From an uncultured Desulfobulbaceae bacterium (lineage in GTDB: Bacteria; Desulfobacterota; Desulfobulbia; Desulfobulbales; Desulfocapsaceae): 34,463 nucleotides of DNA. Below, in pieces: positions 1 to 10,517 of the stretch (position 1 is the stretch's first letter; each line of letters begins with the position of its first letter). The DNA lies in NCBI GenBank assembly GCA_937132035.1, contig CAKZOA010000474.1:1-34463 (forward strand), written 5' to 3'. Made by a program: the position numbers and the translations under genes. The notes beneath the pieces were generated by a model. The model saw only the letters and a list, made by a program, of their open reading frames with translations, ran no database searches and was not told where the DNA came from.

Positions 1-426
1 GCCCTTGACCCAGGGATCGGCTTTTGTCACTTCCAGATTGACGAAAATGGGAAGGCTGACGTCGATAGGCTTATCGTCGAAAAACAGGACCTGGATATCC
101 ATATTGTCAACCATGAAGTTGACATTGTCGCCAAGGTGGTCGCTGGTGATAAACAGCTGGTCGTAGGACTCGGTGTCCATGAAATGATACTCATCACCCT
201 GATTATAGAGATACTGCATCTTGCGCTCTTCCAGGGCCGGCTTTTCAAACTTGTCGTTTGAACGGTAGGTCTGGGTAAACTGATTGCCGGTTATCATATT
301 ACGCATTTTACACCGATAGAGCGCCTGGCCCTTGCCCGGTTTGGAAAATTCAAATTCGGTGAGGATATAGGGTTCATTGTCAATTTGGATTTTTAATCCT
401 TTGCGTAAGTCTGAAGCGCTGTACAT
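1..426 (-). CDS. efp: Elongation factor P, 5' part (runs off left edge)
   Basis: Elongation factor P binds ribosomes stalled at polyproline and stimulates peptide-bond formation. The first 142 codons are visible, with no stop before the window edge, so about 45 residues of the usual ~187 are missing. The protein begins MYSASDLRKGLKI and carries the KPGKGQA loop, whose Lys32 corresponds to the residue modified by EpmA-type enzymes in other bacteria; no modification enzyme is seen here. Domain I (KOW-like) is followed by the start of the OB domain (QLFITSDHLGDNVNFMVDN). The ATG at 426 has a GGAG 7 nt upstream. The gene is divergent from the phosphodiesterase operon. Identity is clear; only the C-terminus is unseen. 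Confidence 0.95.
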   Translation of the reverse strand, partial: MYSASDLRKGLKIQIDNEPYILTEFEFSKPGKGQALYRCKMRNMITGNQFTQTYRSNDKFEKPALEERKMQYLYNQGDEYHFMDTESYDQLFITSDHLGDNVNFMVDNMDIQVLFFDDKPIDVSLPIFVNLEVTKADPWVKG

Positions 427-671
427 TCCTGTCTCCGTGTAATCCGGCAGGGCCGGTTGCTGATGTTTGAAGAGTTTTTCCGGGGCCGCTGCGCCCATGA
501 AGATCCGCGTTGCAGGGCCGTATGCAGGCCCCCACTATACCTGCCACGGACTAATTTCTGCAATACCAAATCTGTCAAGCTGAAAAAGAATGGGGACGAA
601 ACGACAGCCCTGTCCGCTGACGCATTTACGCCATCCATAACTTTTTCCATGCTTGAGCTAGCCATGATATG

Positions 672-677
672 TATAAT
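672..677 (+). promoter_or_regulatory. -10-like TATAAT upstream of the phosphodiesterase-HIT-mutS operon
   Basis: A perfect TATAAT lies 30 bp before the ATG at 708, in an otherwise gene-free gap of 281 bp (427-707) between divergent genes. No good -35 box sits 16-18 bp upstream (the sequence there is ATGCTT/TGCTTG), so this is only a candidate. I see nothing else in the gap; the short reading frames there have no recognisable content. Confidence 0.3.
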
Positions 678-707
678 ATATGTTTTTGAACCACCATAAG
701 GAGTCAC

Positions 708-1205
708 ATGGTACGGGCCGGAATTCTCTCAGACACCCACCTGGAGGAACCCACACATGAATTTTGCGACATGGCGGCGAGAGCCTTTGCTGACTGCGAT
801 ATCATTTTCCATGCCGGCGACATAACCGGCATGGCCATCCTTGAGCATTTCACCCGGGCCACCGTCCATGCCGTCTCCGGCAATATGTGCGGCCACCGGC
901 TGCAGACTGTGCTGCCCCGGCAGAAAAAGGTGATCATCGACAACCAGGTTATCGGTCTCTGTCACGGAACCGGCCCACGCTTCAACATCGAGGAGCGGGT
1001 ATGGGCGCTCTTCCCCGATGCCGACTGCATAATATACGGTCATACCCACCAGCCTGTCTGCGAATCCAAGGGCGGGGTGCTGTTCATCAATCCCGGCAGT
1101 TTCCAGTGCACCTCCCGCCACGGTGCTCCCGCATCCTATTGTATCTTGGATATCTCCGCCAAAGGTCTCAAGGCACAACTTAAACATATCAGGGTGCGAA
1201 CATGA
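708..1205 (+). CDS. YfcE/MJ0936-type metallophosphoesterase
   Basis: A 165-residue calcineurin-like phosphoesterase, probably a cytoplasmic phosphodiesterase of unknown physiological substrate. All metal-site motifs are visible in order: Asp9-Thr-His11 (SDTH), Gly37-Asp38 (HAGD), Gly58-Asn59 (GN), His86 (CHG) and His112-Thr-His114 (YGHTH), followed by the family ending FINPGS. Length matches the single-domain YfcE/MJ0936 family. The ATG at 708 follows an AAGGAG box by 4 nt. Its TGA overlaps the ATG of the HIT gene (ATGA), so the two are translationally coupled and probably co-transcribed with mutS. Confidence 0.9.
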   Translation: MVRAGILSDTHLEEPTHEFCDMAARAFADCDIIFHAGDITGMAILEHFTRATVHAVSGNMCGHRLQTVLPRQKKVIIDNQVIGLCHGTGPRFNIEERVWALFPDADCIIYGHTHQPVCESKGGVLFINPGSFQCTSRHGAPASYCILDISAKGLKAQLKHIRVRT

Positions 1206-1690
1206 AAACACTGTGGACGCCATGGCGAATGGAATACGTTAAAGGTGAAGCGCCGTCATTCTCCGGCTGTCTTTTCGAACCTCCCGGCAACAGTCGTCGT
1301 GACAGAGAGCATCTCATGCTGTACCGTAACGAGACGGTGGTGGTTCTGCTCAACCGCTTCCCCTATGCCCACGGCCATCTCCTCATAGCTCCCAGGCGCC
1401 ACATCGCCACACTGACGGAACTCGATGCAAACGAAGCCCACGCGCTCATGGATATGGTGCAGAAATGCACACACATACTTGGCCAGCTCCTGAACTGCGA
1501 CGGTTTCAATATCGGCTGCAACATTGGCGAAATCGCCGGAGCCGGCGTCGCCGACCATCTCCACTTTCATGTTGTCCCGCGCTGGCAGGGGGATCATAAC
1601 TACATGGCCGTAGTCGCCGAAATCCGCACCATTCCCGAACATATAGAAAACACCTACGACGCCTTTGTCGCAAAGTTCGACCGCCTCTAA
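1202..1690 (+). CDS. HIT-family hydrolase (Ap4A hydrolase/phosphorylase-like)
   Basis: A 162-residue histidine-triad protein that likely hydrolyses or phosphorolyses dinucleoside polyphosphates or nucleotide monophosphate adducts. The signature HLHFHVVPRW places the triad at His119, His121 and His123; the middle histidine is the expected nucleophile. The N-terminus (LWTPWRMEYV) is typical of the bacterial HIT group related to Ap4A phosphorylase. A Cys near the N-terminus (SGCLF) matches the zinc-type subgroup, but a full zinc site was not established. The start overlaps the upstream stop by ATGA. It sits between a phosphodiesterase and mutS in a tight plus-strand operon. Confidence 0.9.
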   Translation: MKTLWTPWRMEYVKGEAPSFSGCLFEPPGNSRRDREHLMLYRNETVVVLLNRFPYAHGHLLIAPRRHIATLTELDANEAHALMDMVQKCTHILGQLLNCDGFNIGCNIGEIAGAGVADHLHFHVVPRWQGDHNYMAVVAEIRTIPEHIENTYDAFVAKFDRL

Positions 1691-1712
1691 CCCGATACCA
1701 CGCCACAGCGAT

Positions 1713-4370
1713 ATGACACGGTCAGTTAAACTCACACCCATGATGCAGCAATATCTCGAGATCAAGGAGAAAAACCCCAACTCCATTCTTTTTTACCGCA
1801 TGGGGGATTTTTACGAGATGTTCTTTGACGATGCCGAACGGGCCTCGAAGATCCTGGGCATTACACTTACTTCTCGAAACAATAAGGGCGATGCCGCCAA
1901 GGTGCCGATGTGCGGCATTCCCTATCACGCCAGCCAGGGCTATATCGCCAAACTGGTACAAGCCGGACATCGGGTGGCTATCTGCGAGCAGGTCGAAACC
2001 CCGGCTGAAGCCAAGGGCATCGTCCGCCGGGAGGTTATCCGCACCATTTCGCCGGGTGTGGTCACCGACGACCAGCTGCTTGATGGCAAATCCAACAATT
2101 TCGTCGCCGCCATCGACCACAGGTCAGCAGGCGACAGGGAACTGTTCGGTCTGGCTTTTCTCGATCTCTCCACCGGTAAATTTCTCGTTGGTGAATTCAC
2201 CGACAGCGGCGACGGATACGAAAACGTCCTCGACCAGCTTTGTCGTCTGGCCCCGGCAGAACTGCTCGTCAACGCCGGCGACAGCGAGAGCCTGCACGAG
2301 CTTTTAAGCCTTGCTCCAACCCTTTTGCCGGGCCTCTGTATCACCGAACGCGACGATGAACTCTTCCACCAGCCCACCTGCCGGCAGAGCCTGCTCGAGC
2401 ACTTCGGCGTAATCAACCTCTCGGGCTTCGGCTGCGAAGCGATGAACTGCGGAATCGTCGCCGCCGGCGTTCTCCTCGAATATGTCCATGAGATGCAAAA
2501 AAGCGCCGTCGACCATATCGAAACCATCGCTCCCATCGACCTCGACACCATCCTGCTTATAGACGACTCCTCGCGCAGGAACCTTGAGCTTACCCAGACT
2601 ATAATCGGCAGCAGCCGCGAAGGCTCGCTGCTCTCCGTTCTCGACCGGACCTCCACGCCGATGGGAGCGCGGCTGCTCAAAGAAAGTCTGCTTTTTCCTC
2701 TCCGGGATGTAGCGACCATCAACCTTCGGCTCGACGCCGTCGATTTTCTCTACAAAAACAATCAGCTGCGTCTTGACATGAGAAAGGCCCTCGACGCCAT
2801 CTATGATATAGAACGGCTCAACAGCAGAATGGTGCTGGGCAGCGGTAATGCCAGGGACATGCTGGCTCTCAAGCACTCCCTGGCCGGACTACCCCTTCTC
2901 AAAGAACTGATAGGCCGGTGCACAACCGCAGATACCCAGGAAATAGCCTCCCGGTTCGAAACTCTCGACGATATTTTCGGTCTGCTCGATGAAGCAATTC
3001 ATGAAGAGCCCCCCGTGACACTGCGGGAGGGTAATCTGATCAAAAAAGGGTACCACAGCGAACTTGATGAGCTCGTCCACCTGCTCCGCGACGGCAAGCA
3101 GCTGATCCTTGAGCTCGAAGCCACTGAGCGTCAGGCCACCGGCATCCCCAAATTGAAAATCGGCTACAACAAGGTCTTCGGCTACTACCTGGAAGTGAGC
3201 AAGGTGCACGCCGACAAGATCCCCGAGCACTATATCCGCAAACAGACCCTGGTCAACGCCGAGCGCTTCATCACCCCCGAACTGAAGGATTTCGAGAACA
3301 AGGTGGTCAGCGCCCAGGAACGCAGACTCGAACTTGAATACCAGCTCTTCACCGACATCCGTAACCACCTGGGAAAAGAGAGTTCCAGACTGCTCAGGAT
3401 CGCCGGATTGCTGGCACGGATCGATTTCCATGCCACCATGGCGGAAATGGCCCACCTTTGCCACTACAGACGCCCGGTCGTCGACGCCGGTGAGGAGATC
3501 ATCATCACCGAGGGCCGACATCCGGTTATAGAACAATCGCTGCCCAGCGGTAAATTCGTGCCCAACGACATCAGCCTCAATCAGAAGAGCGACGAACTCA
3601 TTATCATCACCGGCCCCAACATGGCCGGTAAATCAACCGTTCTGCGTCAGACGGCCCTGATTGTCCTGATGGCCCAGATGGGCAGTTTCGTGCCGGCCGA
3701 GGAGGCGCGGATAGGCGTTGTCGATAAGATTTTCACCCGCGTTGGTGCCATGGACGATCTGCGCCGCGGCCAATCCACATTCATGGTGGAGATGAACGAA
3801 ACCGCCAACATACTCAACAACGCCACCAGCAAAAGCCTGGTCATCCTCGATGAGATCGGCCGCGGCACCTCCACCTACGACGGACTCGCCATTGCCTGGG
3901 CCGTCGCCGAGCATCTGGTGGAAAAAGATGGCAAGGGCATCAAGACCCTTTTCGCCACTCACTATCACGAACTGACGGAGCTTGCCCGCGAGCAGGAGCG
4001 CGTTCAGAATTTTTCCATTGCCGTACGTGAATGGAACGACACCATTATCTTCCTGCACAAACTGGTACGCGGAGGCACCAATCGCAGCTATGGCATCCAG
4101 GTTGCCGGCCTGGCGGGGGTGCCGGACAGGGTTGTCGAACGGGCCAAGGCCATCATGCGCAGCATTGAAACAGGAGAACGGGCCGCTGCCGGCGGCTCCG
4201 CTCCGACAAAAACCGGCGGACGGAGAAAAAAACAGCCCAGTCAGCTGTCGCTCTTCGCATCTCCCTCCGATCCCCTGCGCGACTATCTGCGCAAAATCGA
4301 CATCGACGATCTCAGCCCGCGCCAGGCCCTGGAAATCCTCTACGAACTCGAAAAAATAGCCTCCTCGTGA
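1713..4370 (+). CDS. mutS: DNA mismatch repair protein MutS
   Basis: MutS recognises base mismatches and small loops and recruits MutL in an ATP-dependent way. The mismatch-reading Phe33-Tyr-Glu35 (GDFYEMF) is near the N-terminus, followed by connector, core lever and clamp domains and the ABC-type ATPase. Walker A is GPNMAGKST from Gly634, Walker B is LVILDEIGRGTST, and the C-terminal helix region ends near ALEILYELEKI. At 885 residues it has normal length. I chose ATG 1713 because its product (MTRSVKLTPMMQQYL) matches usual MutS N-termini. A TTG at 1665 in the same frame would add 16 residues and overlap the HIT gene by 26 bp. Neither start has a strong ribosome site, which suggests coupling to the HIT gene. 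Confidence 0.97.
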   Translation: MTRSVKLTPMMQQYLEIKEKNPNSILFYRMGDFYEMFFDDAERASKILGITLTSRNNKGDAAKVPMCGIPYHASQGYIAKLVQAGHRVAICEQVETPAEAKGIVRREVIRTISPGVVTDDQLLDGKSNNFVAAIDHRSAGDRELFGLAFLDLSTGKFLVGEFTDSGDGYENVLDQLCRLAPAELLVNAGDSESLHELLSLAPTLLPGLCITERDDELFHQPTCRQSLLEHFGVINLSGFGCEAMNCGIVAAGVLLEYVHEMQKSAVDHIETIAPIDLDTILLIDDSSRRNLELTQTIIGSSREGSLLSVLDRTSTPMGARLLKESLLFPLRDVATINLRLDAVDFLYKNNQLRLDMRKALDAIYDIERLNSRMVLGSGNARDMLALKHSLAGLPLLKELIGRCTTADTQEIASRFETLDDIFGLLDEAIHEEPPVTLREGNLIKKGYHSELDELVHLLRDGKQLILELEATERQATGIPKLKIGYNKVFGYYLEVSKVHADKIPEHYIRKQTLVNAERFITPELKDFENKVVSAQERRLELEYQLFTDIRNHLGKESSRLLRIAGLLARIDFHATMAEMAHLCHYRRPVVDAGEEIIITEGRHPVIEQSLPSGKFVPNDISLNQKSDELIIITGPNMAGKSTVLRQTALIVLMAQMGSFVPAEEARIGVVDKIFTRVGAMDDLRRGQSTFMVEMNETANILNNATSKSLVILDEIGRGTSTYDGLAIAWAVAEHLVEKDGKGIKTLFATHYHELTELAREQERVQNFSIAVREWNDTIIFLHKLVRGGTNRSYGIQVAGLAGVPDRVVERAKAIMRSIETGERAAAGGSAPTKTGGRRKKQPSQLSLFASPSDPLRDYLRKIDIDDLSPRQALEILYELEKIASS

Positions 4371-4415
4371 CATCGCCTTTTTAACCAGACGATCAGCTGT
4401 TTCCGTTGTCTGAGC

Positions 4416-5597
4416 TCATCCGCGGTAGGCCGGGATACCGGTCACTTCCTGACCGATAATCAGGGTGTGCATATCGTGGGTACCCTCATAGGTATAGACC
4501 GATTCGAGATTATTCATATGTCGCATGATCGGATATTCGCCCATGATGCCATTGGCACCCAGCATCGCTCTGGCCTTTCTGGCAATTTCAATGGCTATAT
4601 TGACATTGTTCATCTTGGCCATCGACACCTGGGCCGGTGAATATTTTTCTTCATCTTTGAGCCTGCCAAGCTGGTAGGCCAAAAGCTGCCCTTTGGTCAG
4701 TTCGGTGACCATCTCCGCAAGTTTTCGCTGCTGCAGCTGGAACGAAGCGATGGGCCTGTCGAACTGGATTCGTGAACCGGCATAGTCGAGTGCGGTCTGG
4801 TAGCAGTTGTCAGCCGCCCCCAGCGCTCCCCAGGCTATACCGTAACGCGCCTGGGTAAGACAGCTGAGCGGTGCTTTCAAGCTCGTGGCATTGGGCAGCA
4901 GAGAGCGGCGTTCACCGACAATGACATTGTCGAAGACCAGCTCGGATGTCACCGAGGCACGCAGGCTCCATTTGCCCTTCATACGGGGAGCCGTAAAGCC
5001 CTTAGTGCCCTTCTCCACCAGAAAACCACGCACTCCGTCCTCCGTCTGCGCCCATACCACAGCGACATCGGCTATGGAACCATTGGTGATCCACATCTTG
5101 GCGCCGTTGATGCACCAGGTGCCGTCACCATTGCGTACGGCCCTGGTCTTCATTCCAGAAGGATTGGAGCCGAAATCGGGCTCTGTCAATCCGAAACATC
5201 CGACGGCATCGCCTGCGGCCATGCGGGGCAGCCATCGCTTTTTCTGTTCTTCGGAACCGTAGGTGAATATTGGATACATCACCAGCGAGCCCTGCACCGA
5301 CGCAAAACTGCGCATGCCGGAGTCGCCGCGCTCCAGTTCATACATGAGCAGCCCATAGGCTATGTTGGAAAGGCCGGCGCAGCCGTAGTCCTCCGGCAAG
5401 GTTGGTCCGAGAAAGCCCAATTCCCCCATTTCACCAATCAGCTGTTCGGGAAATTCTTCGCGCTGAGCATAATCGTCGATTATCGGCAGAACTTTTTCAT
5501 TAACGAAGTCCCTGGCCGTCTCGCGCACGAGCCGCTCTTCGTCGCTGAACTGCTCGGTGAGCCTCATATAGTCCGTCATCTCTCTTGTATTGCTCAT
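4416..5597 (-). CDS. gcdH: Glutaryl-CoA dehydrogenase-type acyl-CoA dehydrogenase
   Basis: A 393-residue FAD enzyme of the acyl-CoA dehydrogenase family that oxidises glutaryl-CoA (toward glutaconyl- or crotonyl-CoA). Diagnostic blocks are DSGMRSFASVQGSLVMYPI, CFGLTEPDFGSNPSGM (FAD/substrate segment), WITNGSIADVAVVWA and YEGTHDMHTLIIGQ. The last contains the catalytic base, Glu371. These match glutaryl-CoA dehydrogenase better than short-chain enzymes. Whether it decarboxylates, as aerobic enzymes do, or not, as in some sulfate reducers, cannot be told from sequence by eye. The ATG at 5597 follows GGAGGAGA; an upstream in-frame start at 5666 is less likely. It converges with mutS and stands alone, with no glutaconyl-CoA decarboxylase or ETF beside it. 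Confidence 0.88.
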   Translation of the reverse strand: MSNTREMTDYMRLTEQFSDEERLVRETARDFVNEKVLPIIDDYAQREEFPEQLIGEMGELGFLGPTLPEDYGCAGLSNIAYGLLMYELERGDSGMRSFASVQGSLVMYPIFTYGSEEQKKRWLPRMAAGDAVGCFGLTEPDFGSNPSGMKTRAVRNGDGTWCINGAKMWITNGSIADVAVVWAQTEDGVRGFLVEKGTKGFTAPRMKGKWSLRASVTSELVFDNVIVGERRSLLPNATSLKAPLSCLTQARYGIAWGALGAADNCYQTALDYAGSRIQFDRPIASFQLQQRKLAEMVTELTKGQLLAYQLGRLKDEEKYSPAQVSMAKMNNVNIAIEIARKARAMLGANGIMGEYPIMRHMNNLESVYTYEGTHDMHTLIIGQEVTGIPAYRG

Positions 5598-5766
5598 AAT
5601 CTCTCCTCCAGAGAAGGCTCTTCTATTGGGTCGCTGGCGACCGCTTATGACAGAAAAACGGCACAACAGCGTCAGCCCTTCTGCCAGTGATAATCTTTTC
5701 TGTTTGTTTTTTTGGCCATAACCAATTATTTTACCACAGTATGCTTAAGCACCTTGAACCGCTATG

Positions 5767-5783
5767 ATGCCAACCACTGGCAT
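5767..5783. repeat. Inverted repeat upstream of the amidase gene
   Basis: ATGCCA and TGGCAT flank a 5-nt spacer, 22 bp before the amidase start. It could be an operator half-site pair or a short RNA hairpin near the ribosome site; the amidase has no clear Shine-Dalgarno box. The rest of the 208-bp divergent gap (5598-5805) shows no confident promoter. Confidence 0.3.
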
Positions 5784-5805
5784 TATACATCCTCTGTAAT
5801 ACTTA

Positions 5806-7593
5806 ATGATCCGATTCCGCACACCGCTACTTCTCCTCATTCTCCTTAGCCTGTTTTTTCTGCCGGCTATTGCCGCTGAAACAGGTGATGCCTTTCCGAC
5901 AACTATACAGGATCGCTATCATAAATCGAAATTTTTTTATAAACAGCTTGAAACTAATCCCACACTTGGCAACCAACGCCAGATGTGGTTGAAGTCAACC
6001 CGCAATTTCAGAAAGGTGTATCTGGCCAATCCCAAATCGGAACTGGCACCTGCCTCGCTTTTCATGCTTGGAAAAAATTATCGACGCATGTATGAGAAAT
6101 TCGGCCGGAAGAGCGACCTCCAGGAAGCTATTGGCTATTACCGCGATTGCGCCAGTCTCTTTCCCCACCACCGCCTTGCTGATGATTCCCTCTACCTCCT
6201 TGGAATTCTTTTCAACGATATTCTCGATGAGCCCCGGACGGCAGCCCGATATTTCAGCGACGTGGTCTCCCGCTACCCGCAGGGAGACATGCACCCCCAG
6301 GCCGCCACCTCCCTCAAAACCCTCTCCAGCAAATACGATATAGCCCTGCCCGAGATCATGATCAGCGGCAGCAACCACAAGAAACTCACCAATGTGCTCC
6401 CTGTCAAATACTGGTCTTCCAACGACTACAGCCGTGTCATCATCAAGGCCTCCGGACCGGTCACCTATTCGGCACAGCTGCTTGAGAAAAGCAGTAATAC
6501 TCCCCGCAGGCTCTATATCGACTTTCAAAACAGCTATATTGAACCACGCTACAGGACTCCCATACCCATTACAGACGGACTGCTCAAACGCATTCGTACT
6601 GGCCAGTATACCCAGGAAACCGTACGCGTCGTCCTCGACATTGAAACCATTTCCTCCTACAAAATTTTCAGCCTCCCCGATCCGTTCCGCGTAGTCATCG
6701 ATGTTCGCGGCAAAGAGCGTCCGGAATTGCAGCCTGAGAGCAGCAAGCCTGTAAAAGCACTGCACAAGCCCTCCCTGAAGAATGGTCAAATCATCGTTTT
6801 ACGAACGCAGAAAAAGCACAGAGCCGCCGGCACAGCGGCTCCACCAACCAGGGAGGAAGATGACCTCGACAGCTCTCCCGAACTGTCCCTGGCACAACAG
6901 CTCGGACTCGGTGTGGCCAAAATCGTCATCGACCCGGGACACGGTGGCCGCGACCCTGGTGCCATAGCCAATGGCCTTAAGGAAAAGGACATCGTCCTCA
7001 GGCTTGCCAAGAAGCTCAAAGACACCCTGGAGCGCTCCCTGGGCTGTGAGGTTGTGCTGACTCGCGACAGCGACAGATATATCTCCCTGGAAGAAAGGAC
7101 CGCCATCGCCAACGGTAACAACGCCGACCTCTTCCTCTCGCTGCACGTCAATGCTCACCCAAGGCCCACCGTAAATGGGCTTGAAACCTACTTCCTTAAT
7201 CTGTCAAGCAACCCGGAAGCGATGCGGGTCGCCGCCTTCGAAAACGCCACATCTGAGCTGCAGATGAGTGATCTTCAGGATGTACTCTCCGATATCATGA
7301 AAAATTCCAAAATAGAGGAATCCTCCCGACTCGCCCACAATGTTCACTCGACCCTGATTACCGGCCTCCATGAAAGCGACCTCACCCTCAAGGATCTTGG
7401 CGTCAAGCAGGCTCCATTTTATGTTCTTATTGGTGCCGAAATGCCGGCAATTCTTATTGAGATTGCCTTCATCAGCAATGCCGGCGAGGCGAGAAAGCTC
7501 AACGACGATGGCTTTCTCAACTCATCGGCGGCTGGCATAGTCCGTGGAATACGGAGCTATATCGACTCTAACAGCGCCCGGCTTTCTTTCTAA
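5806..7593 (+). CDS. Periplasmic N-acetylmuramoyl-L-alanine amidase (AMIN + Amidase_3)
   Basis: A 595-residue exported zinc amidase that cuts the bond between N-acetylmuramic acid and the stem peptide, in the AmiC/AmiB group that acts in daughter-cell separation. Residues 1-23 form a signal peptide ending AIAAE. Residues ~30-180 look like TPR/helical repeats (LFMLGKNYRRMY, DDSLYLLGILF). An AMIN domain follows (~200-300). The catalytic domain starts at KIVIDPGHGGRDPGA, with zinc ligands His379, Glu393 and His447 (SLHVNA) and catalytic Glu552 (AILIEIAF). An insert with GLETYFLNL is normal for the family. The TPR-like N-terminal part is longer than in E. coli AmiC. It is single, followed by a strong inverted repeat. 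Confidence 0.93.
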   Translation: MIRFRTPLLLLILLSLFFLPAIAAETGDAFPTTIQDRYHKSKFFYKQLETNPTLGNQRQMWLKSTRNFRKVYLANPKSELAPASLFMLGKNYRRMYEKFGRKSDLQEAIGYYRDCASLFPHHRLADDSLYLLGILFNDILDEPRTAARYFSDVVSRYPQGDMHPQAATSLKTLSSKYDIALPEIMISGSNHKKLTNVLPVKYWSSNDYSRVIIKASGPVTYSAQLLEKSSNTPRRLYIDFQNSYIEPRYRTPIPITDGLLKRIRTGQYTQETVRVVLDIETISSYKIFSLPDPFRVVIDVRGKERPELQPESSKPVKALHKPSLKNGQIIVLRTQKKHRAAGTAAPPTREEDDLDSSPELSLAQQLGLGVAKIVIDPGHGGRDPGAIANGLKEKDIVLRLAKKLKDTLERSLGCEVVLTRDSDRYISLEERTAIANGNNADLFLSLHVNAHPRPTVNGLETYFLNLSSNPEAMRVAAFENATSELQMSDLQDVLSDIMKNSKIEESSRLAHNVHSTLITGLHESDLTLKDLGVKQAPFYVLIGAEMPAILIEIAFISNAGEARKLNDDGFLNSSAAGIVRGIRSYIDSNSARLSF

Positions 7594-7640
7594 GTCAAAC
7601 CCTGCCTCAAAAATACGGTTCATCGAATCGTCCATTTTTC

Positions 7641-7720
7641 AAGATATATCCAAAGCGCATAAACCACAAAGGGGGCAATCTCCGAAGAGATGCCCCCTTT
7701 GTGGTGCGTCAATATATCTT
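7641..7720. terminator. Nested bidirectional terminator between amidase and atpC
   Basis: Between convergent genes lies a perfect 14-bp stem (CCACAAAGGGGGCA at 7664-7677 with its complement at 7691-7704). It continues inward as TCTC/GAGA closed by a CGAA tetraloop with one bulged A. Outer arms CGCA/TGCG and AAGATATAT (7641-7649)/ATATATCTT (7712-7720) also pair. There is no classical U-run directly after the stem on either strand, so termination strength is uncertain, but the position and stability fit a shared terminator. Confidence 0.8.
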
Positions 7721-7729
7721 GTGGTACAG

Positions 7730-8143
7730 CTACATGGACCGTGAGGTCTTCAACCTGGCAAGCGCCCGCTGCAAGGCCGCCTCGGCCCGGGTGCGGTTGA
7801 GGCTCTCGTCATTCTGAGCGGCCTGGGCGAGGCGCTTTTCCGCTCTCTCCTTGGCTTTCATGGCCCGCTCGACATCTATCTGCGTCCCATATTCGGCACT
7901 CTCGACGAGGAAGGTGATTTTATTGTTGGACACTTCACAGAATCCCCCGCTTATCATGAGATTTTCCCTCTTATTGCCCTTTTCGTAGGACAACAGGCCG
8001 ATTTTCACGGTGGAGAGAAATGGCGCATGATTAGCGAGCACACCAAAATCACCTCCATAGCCGGGAGCGTTGACGATATCAACATCGTCGTTCACTACCG
8101 CCCCGGTGGGGGTGACTACTTCTAATCGTATCTGTTGTGCCAT
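7730..8143 (-). CDS. atpC: ATP synthase F1 subunit epsilon
   Basis: A 137-residue epsilon subunit that sits on the F1 central stalk and regulates ATP hydrolysis. The N-terminal beta-sandwich is clear ([32 protein letters not shown]). The C-terminal helical hairpin is rich in Ala, Arg and Lys ([19 protein letters not shown]). Normal length. It is the last gene of the atp operon, 24 bp after atpD, and ends 9 bp before the nested inverted repeat. Confidence 0.95.
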   Translation of the reverse strand: MAQQIRLEVVTPTGAVVNDDVDIVNAPGYGGDFGVLANHAPFLSTVKIGLLSYEKGNKRENLMISGGFCEVSNNKITFLVESAEYGTQIDVERAMKAKERAEKRLAQAAQNDESLNRTRAEAALQRALARLKTSRSM

Positions 8144-8167
8144 TGATTCGACTCCTCTGAATTGCGT

Positions 8168-9583
<1,416 letters not shown>

Positions 9584-9628
9584 TTACCCCTCCTTGAAAA
9601 GTCTAAATTTTATACGATTTTGGATATA

Positions 9629-10498
9629 TTATTTTAGGGCTTCGGCACCGCCAACGATATCCATGAGTTCTGCGGTAATAGCTGCCTGGCGAGCCTTGTT
9701 ATATACTATCGTCAGATTATCGACGATATCCTTACAGGCGTTGGTCGCGTTGTCCATTGCTGTCATGCGGGCCGCATGCTCACTTGCTCCGACCTCGAGC
9801 ATAGCCGCATATATCATGACATTGAGATAGAGCGGCTGCAACACGTCCATGATCTCCTCGGTGGAGGGCTCATAAATGTATTCACCGGATATCTTCTTCT
9901 GTTCAGCCTCTTCACTTTCTATGGGCTGCACGGGCAGGAAATGGGTAACCGCCGGTTTCTGCACAGCCACGGACTGGAATTCACCGTAGACTACTTCCAC
10001 TGTATCGGAATGTCCGTCGAGAAAGTTCTGGGATACATCGGTGGCGATCTCACGAGCGTTGAACATCTGAAATGAACTCATGATATCTGTGAACTGCTTG
10101 CGTACCTTGCCGGTTTTTCTTAATATCTGATAGCCTTTCTTGCCGACGCAGACAATGCTGACTGTTTTGCCCTCGCCTTCATACTTGGCCATCAGTTTTT
10201 CGACTTTGCGGATGATATTTGAGTTAAACGATCCGCAGAGACCGCGGTCGGAGGTTATGACGACGAGTTCAACGGTCTTGACCTCACGATTCTCCATAAG
10301 AGGAAAGTTGGTCGTATTGGCGCCACCAGAAAGATTCGACATCGCCTCGTTGAACTTGGAGGTATAGGGGCGGAAGGCCTCCATCTTCTCCTGGGCGCCT
10401 CGCAGTTTTGCCGAGGCGACCATGTTCATGGCTTTGGTGATCTGGGCCGTCTTCTTGACGCCCTGGATCTTCATTTGAACGTCTTTTAAACTGGGCAT
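9629..10498 (-). CDS. atpG: ATP synthase F1 subunit gamma
   Basis: A 289-residue gamma subunit, the rotating central shaft. The N-terminal coiled-coil helix reads MPSLKDVQMKIQGVKKTAQITKAM and includes the usual MVASAKLR. The middle Rossmann-like domain has the VVITSDRGLCGSFNSN signature. The C-terminal helix carries RMTAMDNATNACKDIVDNLTI and ends in the expected hydrophobic tip region. Length is normal. It lies between atpA (19 bp upstream) and atpD (51 bp downstream). Confidence 0.96.
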   Translation of the reverse strand: MPSLKDVQMKIQGVKKTAQITKAMNMVASAKLRGAQEKMEAFRPYTSKFNEAMSNLSGGANTTNFPLMENREVKTVELVVITSDRGLCGSFNSNIIRKVEKLMAKYEGEGKTVSIVCVGKKGYQILRKTGKVRKQFTDIMSSFQMFNAREIATDVSQNFLDGHSDTVEVVYGEFQSVAVQKPAVTHFLPVQPIESEEAEQKKISGEYIYEPSTEEIMDVLQPLYLNVMIYAAMLEVGASEHAARMTAMDNATNACKDIVDNLTIVYNKARQAAITAELMDIVGGAEALK

Positions 10499-10517
10499 AG
10501 CTTGGACCTATCTTTGA

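Noticed and set aside
457-699. 80-codon plus-strand frame in the efp/phosphodiesterase gap
   Set aside because: No recognisable features, ends in low-complexity sequence, and overlaps the probable promoter region.
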